NCBI RefSeq assembly: GCF_030247185.1
Contig: NC_080572.1
Location: 304,221,656 to 304,285,655 of the forward strand
DNA: 64,000 nt
Origin: Malaya genurostris
Taxonomy: Eukaryota > Arthropoda > Insecta > Diptera > Culicidae
Direction: 5' to 3'
Part shown: positions 32,901-44,900 of the stretch, one piece after another
How positions within the stretch are numbered: the first letter of the stretch is position 1
Layout of the letters: the number at the start of each line of letters is the position of its first letter
Translations under genes and position numbers: made by a program
The notes under the pieces: model-generated
Told to the model about the DNA's origin: nothing
The model's input: only the letters and a program-made list of their open reading frames with translations
Databases searched by the model: none

Positions 32901-35900
32901 ACGAATTGTTGCTTCTCCCGATGCAGAGTCAAAAAGTAGTGTTTCATCAACACACGAAATTCCTTTTTTTCCATTTTTTTCACAATAACAAAAGCTTCAC
33001 TCAAAATGCAATATCTCACAAACTAATAATCAAACAGCTGTCAAATTTATACACGTATCTTTTGAAGGTTGGTACTAACTGAAAATGGTATGGATTAAAT
33101 TCTAGTGGCGCCCTCTCATAGAAACGATACGAACTTTTCAGCCGATCAAATACCTACGATAAATTCGCTTCGTTCTGCGTTGACATTTAGAGTTTTACAT
33201 CCATGTATTCTCACTCGAATTAGTAAAAGATTGTATTTTAAGCTGTATTCACAGCTTTTTTTCGTACAGTGCATACGGAAAAATGTTTTATATATTTGGG
33301 GCTGTTTGATTCAGTGTACAGATTGGACAAGCTGTCAAATGAGTATGAAAAAAATTTTAGTATATTAGTAACCTTTTATGCCACTGTGATGTCCCTTGTG
33401 AATCGCTAGAGTGATCCATATTGATTAGGGTGCCAATATTTTAAGGGTCATCTCTAATTTACCGCTAAAAAATTTAAGCACCTCAAAAAAGTCCCTATGA
33501 ATAGTTTGAGCTGAGTCGGATATGGGTAAGGAGTGCCGCCCGGCGGTCAAAGTTTAAAAATTTTCGGTCTTGAAAAATCACCATAAACCTTCCAAAGTTG
33601 AAAAAAAAATTTTATGTCAAAAATCTTAGGATTGCATGAAACATCGAGATTTAGTGTCATCTCGAAAATTATTTTTTTTAGAAAATCGACTTTCTGGGAT
33701 CAACGGAACGGAAATAATGTAAAGATGTATAGACTGTCCCAGAAAGTATGGACACACTTTGATTTCGTTGTAAATAATTCACAAGTGTTAGATATTAAAA
33801 TTTTATTCGATATACTGATAATATTAGACTACAACAACAGAATATTATTCTCAACATTTGCTACTTAGCCATTGTAGACTAGCTGGCGCACCTTCTTGCG
33901 AACGTTCCTCATTAAATTCCGTACAGACTTCTTGGCGAGAAGATTTGACCCTTTTTTCCCCTCTTTTTCGAACTGTTGAATGGTTTCGGCTGCCGAGACA
34001 TGTTTCCTAAGATGTGCCTTCGTTAATGCCCAAAATTCCTCGATTGGTCGAAGTTGTGGGCAATTTGATGGATTCATGTCTTTTGGGATGAAAGTGACAT
34101 TTTTGGTAGTATACCATTCTACCGTTGATTTCGAGTAGTGGCAAGAAACAAGATCTAGCCAGAAGACAACATCCTTGTGGCTTCGAATCATGAATTCGAA
34201 GGGTGATGAAGGGTTTCGAAATCATACCGTAGCTACAAATTGCTTGCCAGACCATAGCTTTCTTACCAAATTTTTCGAATTCAATCGATGTCTCGGACTG
34301 GTTTAACACTTGCCCTTCTCGCATCGTATAATATTGTGATCCCGGCAAGGATTTGTAATCGAGTTCCACGTAGGTTTCGTCGTCCATGATTATGCAGTTC
34401 AAATTTCCAGCAAGAATCGCATTATACAGGTTTCGAACCCTCGCCCTGAACGATGCTTCTTCTTTTGGACTACGTTTTGGTTGTTTCTGCTTCTTATAGG
34501 TTCGAAGATTCAAACGTTCTTTAGCACGAAGAACATTTGACTTCGAAGTGCCCACTTTTTTGGCCACATCCCGAACTGAAACCTCCTTCTTTTACTCGAA
34601 CGCCTTCAGTATACTTTTATCCAACTGAGGGTTAGCAGGACCTTTTTTCGACCCGTTTTCGTTTTATCCTCAAAGGTGTTATCCTCACCGAACTTCCTGA
34701 TTGCATTTCGCAAGGCTTTTTCACTTACTCCTCCCATTTTTGCTATTTTTCTCAGTTACAGTCCGCGTTCTGTGCACCATTTGTACACAACTTTTCGACG
34801 TTGTTCTGCTGAAAGTCCACGCATTTCGGAACAAACTAATGAAAACGAATAAACAATTGCACAAGTGGTTAGAGAAGAGTGTAAACAACAGGACGCAGCC
34901 ATGAAAATTGACAGATTCTGAACTATTGCAAAATCGCAGCGGTTTTTGGTTGCGTCCATACTTTCTGGGACAGTCTTTAGATGACATTCAATCCCAACGT
35001 TTCAAGCAATTCATAGACATTCGGCATACAAATAAAATTTTCGATTTCACAAAACCCCCTCTCCGGTGATTTTTCAAGATCGAAAATTTTAAAATTTTGA
35101 CCACCGGTTGATACCTCTCACCCATGTCCGAATTAGTTCAAATTTTGCTTAGGCACTTTTTTTCGTGCTAAAACTTTTGAGCACTACCACATTTAAATCG
35201 TTCCACACACTTCAGCAATAAAACGTCCAAGCGGATTACTTGAATTATTTGAAGGATTTTAAATAGTTTTCGCGTCTCAAATGAACATACAAACCAATTC
35301 GCATCCTCTCATTCCGCTACTAACGCAGAAGGCGAAAGTACCCAGTCGATGTCGTTCTATTGACCAAATTTCACGCGAGGAGACATGAGATAGGAACTTG
35401 TGAGCACTCACCATTTGACGTCCACCACTTTACGAAATTATAAATGACCCCAAAATATTGGTACCCTAACATTGATATGTAATAAATGTAACACCAATCA
35501 AAAGCAGAAATTTTATCAAATGGATACATTTTTCAAAAATACATTCTTACAGAGCCAAAAGATCAGCAGAATGAAAACAACGATCCGATTGATGACGAGG
35601 ACGATAGGAGAAGTGCCGATGCGATTGCCAAAGAGATTGACGAACTGGCCGAGGCCGATGAAGAGCTGCCGTTTGAGGAGGAGGTGAGTTATTCTTTTTG
35701 TTCGGCATGCTTGCGTTTCCTAAATAATGCTTCGAATGATTAGGCTAACAAACAAAAGCGCTCACCGACGACGGTGCATAATCATGTACAACAAAAGTTG
35801 GATCCGTCCAACGAGTTCCAAACGGTAGGTGTATTTCGCTAACGGGAGTTGGTGGTTTGACTAATGTCCTAAAAAATAGCAACATATTTTAAAGGATGTA

Positions 35901-38900
35901 GAAACTAAACCAAAAGATCCAGTGGTTAGCGCCGAGATACTTGCAACTCAAATGGATGAATTGGTAGAAAACTACAATAAATTGGCAGAGATGCTAAATG
36001 TTCCAGCGGAGGTTCGGGTCCAGCATGAAATCGACACTAAGGTATGTTTAGAATTAAATGAACTTGAATGAATTTTGTTTTTCGATTTTATTCCTGTTTA
36101 TGCCTCATACTTTAAAGATGTATCTTGTTATCCTGAACCACAGGACGACGATGATGACGACGGTGATGGCAATGACGATGTCGAACAAGATGTTTCAGTT
36201 AATGATGACAACGAAAATGATAAATATAATGTGAATGATGATGATGATGATGATGACGATGACGATGGTACTAATGATTTGGAAGACGAGTTTGAAAACG
36301 TTGTTGACAACGACGATGGAGAGGAGGAGTATCTCAGTAAAGTGAGACAGGAACAGGAGCTTAAAAATCAAATCAATGATAAGCAAAAAGAAGACGAACC
36401 ACGAGAAGAAGTATCTCGTAAGTATCATCGTAAGTAAGGAATATGGCTTCATGCCGCCAGTTTAGTTGCTACAGAATCACATAAATGCATTCATCACTCT
36501 TTTATATTTGAATTCAAGAAAGTGCAAATTATTGCTTGTTGATTCAATTGAGCTTTTGAATAATGACACAATGAACATTTTTACCCACAAGCTCTGATAT
36601 CGAATTTTTGATGAAACACTCCCAACTTTCCAGTTGCGGTACAACTTTTTGTTGGTGCTGCGTTGGTCGTTGCCGCTCATCTCCTTTTGAAGCCCCCGCG
36701 TGGTGTCCCTCGGTCGGAAACAGCAGTGCCATCTAGTGAGTGTTAGGCGTGCTTCTCGGTGTTCAACTATGTTTATTCTAATTTTTTTATATGTTTACTT
36801 TCGTTTTGCTGAGAAAAAAAGTATTTGTTTTCTTTTTCGTTTTTGAATGTCGCATGGTCTCTAACACCATTTCTTTGATTTCGTTAATGTCGAACCGAAC
36901 AACCGATTCGTTAAACCAAGTCAATGATAACTTACCTTGTATTCTGCTAATAAATTGCACTTTCCGGCTGTTCAATTTTTTTTACACATTACACCCCTTT
37001 TTGTAAGAAACTAGCAATTGCGTTATACATGTATAATAATGCAATAATGAATCGGAAAGACAGGCCCGTAGAAATTGTGCCTGGTCATGCATTAGAGCGC
37101 CTGTATGTATCTGCAGTGAATAACATCCAATAAATGTCGATAATGCTATCAATTATTCATTCATTGGATTCATTTGAATTATTTACGAATACTCAGAGTC
37201 AACGGCAAAAGCCTCTACGGTTTCCAAGCTGGAAGAACAGCTAACGAGGAATGAACTAGCTATGAATGCAGCCAATAGAAGAATTGATTCTGATGTGAAT
37301 GAGCTATTCATCAACCAAACCAAAGATTTTGATCGTTCAACAGTCAATATTGAAGATTTTGTTAAAGTTGAAAAAGATGAGCATACTGGAGATCAACCTT
37401 TCCTGGAAAACGGTAAGCATCGTGTGCTTCGAACATAAGACTGCATTACGGATATGAACCTCGTAATGTTTTCTTTTCTATCATTGTATTTGTATCATAA
37501 CAGCTGACGAAGGCCAGGATGAAATCTCTTATTCCGGAGAGGAGGATTATGATTTCGATCAAGATGAATACACGGATGAACTGGAAGAAATCGAAGAAGA
37601 AGAAGAAGAAGAAACAGAAGAGTACGCGAAAATTCAGGAAATGAACATACTTGAGCAACAGGAGCGAGAAATCGGTACTTTCGTACCGACCACGTTTGAA
37701 GAGTTCAGTGCAATGTATCGGCCCGATGCGGCAGCGGCAGAGGTAGAGGCAGAAGCCATCGCTCCATCCCTAGCTGTTCAAATCGCTGAAACACTTCCCG
37801 TAGTTGCAGAACCTGTGCCTGTTCCAACTCCGAAAAATAGTAAAAAAAACGCCTTTAAAGAATCGCCACTGTTGAAGAAGAAACCTCCCAAGGGTGCTGT
37901 CGGCAAGCTAATATACGGTTTGCACAAAGATCCTATCATCTCAGCTAAAGATATTCAAACGGCGTCAGAAAAAGGTGAGGCCAAAAATGTTCTTGTTGCT
38001 ATGCTTTCGGAAATACATTCCCCACCTTGTGAACCCTTTCATAAACCCAAATCCGAACCCACGTTTCCCAAACCCGGAAAAGAAAGCATAGAAGGTATTT
38101 CAAACACGATCATTCCTCCATCGTTTACTGCGTCGGCTACGGCAAGTGCAGCTGCGTCAACTAGCCAGGGAACGAAGGAAAAACGCGTCGAGTTCTTGTT
38201 GCCTGACGAACCAAGCGAAATTCCCGAATTAGAAGCGTTTGAAATAAAGTCAGACCCACCTGAATATGCGGATAATGGAAGTAAAGAGAATCTGTTTATT
38301 CCATATGACGAGTACGGTGTCGACGAATCGTTCGAGAACGAGATGGTTTATGAGGACGACGAGATTCTGTTTCAGCAATATCCATCCGATGAAGAGGAGG
38401 TATCATATTCGGATGAGTATCCGGAAGACGTCTCTGATGTTGACGATTCTGATCTGATGAGACGGTTGGAGGAAAAATATGGCAAATTGGAAAACGAGAA
38501 ATCTGCGGAACCGGAACAGGAAGAGCTTGAAGAAAGCTGGACAAGTATTACTACGCATAGAATAATAGATGGTAGAATAGTAAGCGCACATATGCCTTCA
38601 TTTTGAGCCATTCATTCGTCTGCTACATCATTGTCATTCTGCGGAGATCATCGTTCAACTTTCTTTTTTTTATGTGATTCTGTAGTAATATTTCATTAAA
38701 GTTATATTTAATGCGGTGAATATCAACGATTTTCGTTTTGATGCAATTTTGTTTGTTCTACTAAATATGTGCTTTCTTTTCTTTTCCGGACGATTTTTGA
38801 TTAGATATTCCCTCTAGGCCTAGTGGATCTCAGACGTACGAAGAAGAGCTGAGAAAAGCTGACAGACAACTCGACGAGGTGAGTCCAGCTGTCAAAAAAC

Positions 38901-41900
38901 ATTTGCTTAGTGATGGTAGATATTTGCATATAAGCTCGAAACTGAACAACAGTTGACGGTTTGGACGTTTCAAGACATGCCAATTTCAACAAAAGCTATT
39001 CACTCTTAGAGAACTTCGAGACAAACGATAGTCGGTTTCTTCGGAAACACCACCGTTTTATTAGGGCAACGTAGAATCATCAATTCTAAAGGGCACTAAA
39101 CCAGTTGTGAGGAGTTTTTAGAAAAAAATCCATCAACTTAGGATCCGCGTAACTTCGGAATTCCCCGAATAAAACCGCAAAACTAAAGACATTTTGTTTA
39201 ATGCCAAATGTCTTAGAAATGCATGGAACGCCCAGATCTGGTTGATTCTAAAAAAAATGGAAAAAACTGGAAAAATTTTGAGATTTCCGAATTTGAAATT
39301 TATTTTTGATTCCAAATGTCTTAGAAATGCATGAAACGTCCAGATCTAGTGTAACCTTAAATGTTTTTTTTGAAAACCGAAAAATAAAAATTTAAATCTA
39401 AAAGGCGGGTGGGTAATGTCAGAGACATAACTGGATGTCGTGAATACGAATAAAACTGACACGCTCCCATCACTTTTCCGAATATCAGTTAGTTGATTGA
39501 TTGTATGAATTGTGCAAGCTTTCTTCTTTTTCACTAATAAAGTTTGAAGCGATGCACCTACATTAAAGTACAGATTAGTTACATTAAACAGCTACTATTC
39601 TACAACTATATATTCCAAATTTGAAACAATTCCTTTTTAATTTGCTGTAGTTTATTTTTATTGAAGGTTTGAAGTTCGAAGATATCAGATTCTTCTCGAA
39701 ATTTCAGTACGAGACAATTGCATTGGCCTGGTCTGAAATGTATCGACGATCTTCGGTATGCAAGAGTAATTTTAATAATAATAATAATATAATAATAATA
39801 ATAATAATAATAGTAATTATAAAAATAAAAATAATAAATATAATAATAATAATAATAATACAGATTAATCTGTATATATGGCATCCCTGTTTCGCATGGC
39901 ATATTTTCACACGACCCCATACTAGTATAAAGATGTATTCAACATCATCACTTTCGCTTTCGCATTGCCGTTCGTAATTGAATGTGTTAGTGACGGTGCA
40001 AATTAATTAAACTTCTCGTGTGTGCCAGTTGCTCAGAAAATGGTAGGAAAGCGACAAAATTCAACTAGTTCTTTAGGATGATCATTAGCACTGAAAAGTG
40101 CTTTGAATGGGCCTTGCTGGACTTTTTGGTTGCCTTTCTACCGGTTTTCGGTGTCATCGTGCTGACGGTGTCTCGTGCGTTCAGAGTAGCTGCTTTAACT
40201 TAAATGACGCTATTTCTCACATCACATTCCATTTTATACCTGCTACTGGCAGCGGTGTACGGACAGTCCCTTTTCCAAAATTCCTTTTCCTGTTCGCAGA
40301 ACGGGAAACTGTGAGACGACAGGTCCTCGATGTTGCTCTCGTGTGTGTCTTGTTTCGGGAACAGTTGCTCAGCAAATGGTAGGAACCACTCAACGTTTAT
40401 ATGGATGCTCTTGTATAGATGCAGACATCTCGCGTTCTGATTGGCTGGTGCTGTCATGGGTTTAAAATGGAGTTAACAAGTGTACTATTGAAAAAACTTC
40501 AATGTTGTTGCAATACACGTTCAAGTTGAAAATTTTCGATTCTATTGGTAGTAAGATTATTTAAATCCTTTCACAGATCACTGAGCTATGAACTTTCAAA
40601 ATACGAGAAAGGCAAACGCGCCATATGAATTATCCTCTTTGATACTCGTTTATACCAAACATTTCAGAAAAGTTTAATTTTGAACTATTTGAGATTATGT
40701 CACACAACTGAAACTTTTATCATAAAATTGTGATAATATTTCCGATGGCGTGTAGCAAGAATTATGTTGATTCATTAGATACAACAGGAGATATTCACGA
40801 TCAAAAACTTATCACTCTCTCAGAGGGTAAATTTTGAAAAGGCGCCCCATAGTAAAGTAAGTCGTTTTCACGACAAAAAATAAAAATCAAATCTAAAAAA
40901 AAATTTTCTGCAAAAATTGGAAATATTTTAAGTATTAGAGAGTTGACCTAAAAAAATTGGATTAACACCAGATCTCTAACGTTTCGTGCATTTCTAAGAC
41001 AAAAATAAGAAAACCGGACATTTTCGTAAATCGACGTAAAAAACCGCGTAACTTCGGAAATCCGCTTAACCTCGTAAATTCACGTAAAAAGATCCGCGTG
41101 AGCAAACATTAAAACTTAAAATTTTTTTTGTTGATTTCAAATATATTAGAAATACATGAAACGCCCATATCTAGTGTAATCTCAAGAAAACATTTTTTCA
41201 AAATATGTTTACTTTTCGTCTTTGACTCATCAGTGCGTAGCAGTTCAAATTGAACTCGGCAGTTCAATTTGAACCGCTAAGCAGACGTAAAGATTCTGTT
41301 ATTTGAAGAACTTTTTTTTTGTTTTGCATCGAAATGCAATGTTTACACTGACGTGCCGAACGAAAATGTGTTTTCGACTATCTTTGGCCGATGCAGGTTT
41401 GGACATTCAGGGGTTAGCCAAATTCACCTTTACCAAATTAAAAAAAATATCTGGAAAAAAATTTGAGATTTCCGAAATCGAACATTTTTTTTTTGATGCC
41501 AAATGTCTTAGAAATGCATCAAACGGTGTAATCTAAAAAAAATATTTAATTGAAAAAAAAACGTGCTTAATCCACCTAGCAGTGAGATGATACCTTGTTT
41601 TATCATGTGTTTTTTGCATGAGTATTCTTTGGTGTTTCAGTTTTCATGACATTATTCTAATATCCGTCGTTTTAAGTAGCAATTTGAGATTTTAATCACT
41701 CATTACTCTGTAATGTCGAAACTGCAAATCGGGTTGAATTTGAATCTAAAAGTGTGACAATCGATTAAACATTCCATGATATGTCGAAGTAAATTCCACT
41801 TTAGACTTTACGGTAATTTAAGGTACTTCCAGAGCCGGTATTCAGGAACCAGCATAACCCAAACCGATTCGTATGGCCATATGACGAACAAATTGTAATA

Positions 41901-44900
41901 GTTTTTCCAACTTTAAAGCTTTTCGAAATTGTCATCTTCTATATCGGTTTGAATTTTAAGAATTCATCATCCTGTAATTCCAGAATCGGAAGTCTGAATT
42001 GGATAAAATTAATTAATTTTGTATGGGACTATAACACATGGATCAATAAGTCCCGAGACTAAAGCAGAGATGGCGCTCGTAGTAAACCAGTAACCACGTC
42101 TTTCTAGAGTACTAACCTTTGCTTGAAACGGGTCAAAATTTTAAGTCGATCCCACCAGAAACAGCTGAGTTATTGAGGTTGGAGTAAAGTCGTTTTGTAG
42201 TTTGTTTAAAAAATGGAAAAAACCGAGTTTCGTGTTTTGATAAAATTATGTTATGTTATTACTCTTGTCCATCAAAAGCAACGATTTGTCGGTGGTTCGC
42301 CGAGTTTAAACGTGGTCATGCCGACACAAATGACGGGGAACGCTCGGGTAGACCTGTGGAAGCCGTTACACCGGAAAATGTGAGTGAAGTGACAAAAATT
42401 ATAATGAAAGATCGTAAAGTGAAGCTCCGTGAGATTGCTGAGATGACACAGATATCATATGGAAGTGTATTTACTATCCTTCATGAAAAATTGAGCATGA
42501 AAAAGGTTTTTTCCAAGTGGGTGCCGCGATTGATTTCGATGGAACAAAAACAGCCTGCCACAAGTCGATGAAAACAATGGCGAAATTGAACGAATTGGGC
42601 TTTGATCTGCTTACCGACCCCCCCTCCCCCCCCCCCTCTACTCACCAAATTTAGCCCCCAGTGACTACTGGCTTTTTGCTGATCTTAAAAAAATGCTCCA
42701 GGGAAAAAGATTTGGCTCAAATGAGGAGGTCATCGCTGAAACTGAAGCTTATTTTGAAGCGAAAGATACATTTTTTATAAACATGGTATTGAAAAATTGG
42801 GAAAACGTTGGAACCATTGTATCACCCTAAAAGGTGATTATGTTGATGAATAAAAAAAAATTCTGCAAAAAAAATGTTGTTTCCATTGTTAGGCTCGGGA
42901 CTTATTGATCCACGTGTTAAGTCTATTTTAATTTGAACTTTTGTTTCTGAAATTCGATATGGCCTTTTTGAGAAAACGATTGAGCTTTGAGAAACGATTC
43001 GATAATGGAACCGGAATTCGAAAATCGGTGTAGCCAAAGTCAGATAAATTCACCTGAGTAGCTGTATAGTTTACGTTTGTTTCAAAATGTTTGAAAATCA
43101 GTGTAGACATCTTTGAAAAATCGTAGTGCGAATTGAATTTTCGGGTACCTTAAGAATCTAAAACTGAATACCACTAAAACTGAAATAAGTTTATTTGGTT
43201 ATCGACTATCCAAATCTGCTAAACCCGATAAACCTGATTAATTTATGTGAAAAAGATATATTTATACCAATCACCCTGTATTCCCGAATCCGGAAGTTGG
43301 ATCTGACTGAAAAGCAAGATATTTTATAGAATCTTAAAATTTTTCATTTGAATCTAATAAGATTCTTAGATTTCATTTGAATCTTAGATCGTTTCAGCCA
43401 TCTAACAGAAAAATGAGTTACACAATTTTAATTTCGTTTCACATATCATCATGTAGTTCAGGAACCAGAGGTCCGAACCAAACATAATTAAGAACCTTGT
43501 TTTGGAGCCTTCGACTTTTCATATGAATCTGAGTTTTTTTTCACCGCACTAACATGACACGCCGTAATAACTCGTCGAGAGTTTTACCGGAAGCGGTAGA
43601 TTTGGGTCCAGTATGAACATGCTGTCAATTTCTTTTGCTGTTCAGATTCACAGCACACTATGATGCATACTAGAGTGCCTTAAACCAGAGTGACGACAGC
43701 TGTTCGTTTAGAATGACAGCTTTGTTCCAAACGAGTAAACGACCTGTCAAATACAATACAAAGTGAACGAAACTACCATCATCTCGGCTTAACCGTTTTG
43801 AGTTGTTGCCAGCATTGCGGATGAGATGTCGTCACTCTGGTTATAGGCACTCTAATGCATACAGATTTTGTGCTTCAGAGTAATGTACTCTAGTGTTATA
43901 TTAATTAACATTTTTTTGTTTCCACAGGAATTCGGGTTTGAATAAGATCTTGAGTCCTAGCACTTCTTCTAATTAGATAAGGATATAAGTAGCACTCAGT
44001 AATTGCAAACAAGTGACAATTGTCACATTAAGACAGGCATGCAATTGGATCCTTATGATTCACAGCATACAGATGAACAGACCAAAAGACCGTAGAGCCG
44101 TAAAAACTAACCATGCCTTATAACTGAAAACACATTTGTTTGCTCACAATAATATCCATAGTCCGTGTTGTTTCGTTCCAAGAAACAAGTTCGTCGTACG
44201 GGCTGCTGAAATATTGTTTTTTTTCTTTGTTTGAAAATACTACTGGACGTTCATACTAACCAATAAAGGACTGTGCGTGTGGATTTTCTTCTCATTCAAT
44301 CTGTTGCTCAAAGATTCAGCCAAATTACAAGATTACTATGCGTATAACAAATTGTAGTTAAGCGAAAAAAAAAAATGACACAGAAGTTTGAATTTGCATC
44401 GATCTGTGATTTTTCTATTGTAGTTTAAAGAACTTATGTGACTTTTTATGTTAGCATGTAAGACCCGTTAAAATGCTAGGTCTCAAACTTAACAATCACC
44501 CACTCGGATGGCAAGATGTATTTTCTCGGATAGCTTGTCATCTCTCAACAAAGATTGAGCTTACCATTTTTTTATTAGCAGGACTAATATTTATAACTCA
44601 ACAAAACTAACTAAAACCGTGTGATTTTTTTTCTTTTTTTTCTGCTAATGCTTTTATGTGTTCCGCTAACCCGCTCATTGGACGATCAAAACAAAATCAC
44701 ACATGTTAAATGCACGAACACACACATACCCTCACGAAAACGAAACCAGTTCCGGAATGCTAAGAGAGCACTGGCGAGCTATGAGGATCTGTTGATCAAA
44801 CAACCCCGTCTGATAGCGGCATTAGTCGGCAAAGCCCGTGCCTTAGATCTGCTGGCTGAACAGGAGCAAAGCAACATTGTCCTGGGGGAAGCGATTGAAG

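Larger units (their letters stand above)
33425..35469. mobile_element. inverted-repeat MITE (about 800 bp) split by an ITmD37E insertion
   Basis: The outer ends TTAGGGTGCCAATATTTTAA and the complement TTAGGGTACCAATATTTTGG are inverted repeats. The similarity continues inward (ACTTTTGAGCACTACC, GACCACCGGTTGATACC on the right against related sequence on the left), so each half is roughly the complement of the other. The flanks share ATTGAT. A full 1.25 kb Tc1-like element occupies its centre. The gene-ward end is about 80 bp from ASPH exon 5. Confidence 0.8.

Noticed and set aside
36075..36452. Independent plus and minus frames around the acidic exon
   Set aside because: The plus frame is ASPH exon 36144-36417 with intron sequence attached; the minus one is its antisense shadow.
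39606..39977. Tyr/Ile-rich frames on both strands
   Set aside because: They are translations of the AAT microsatellite.
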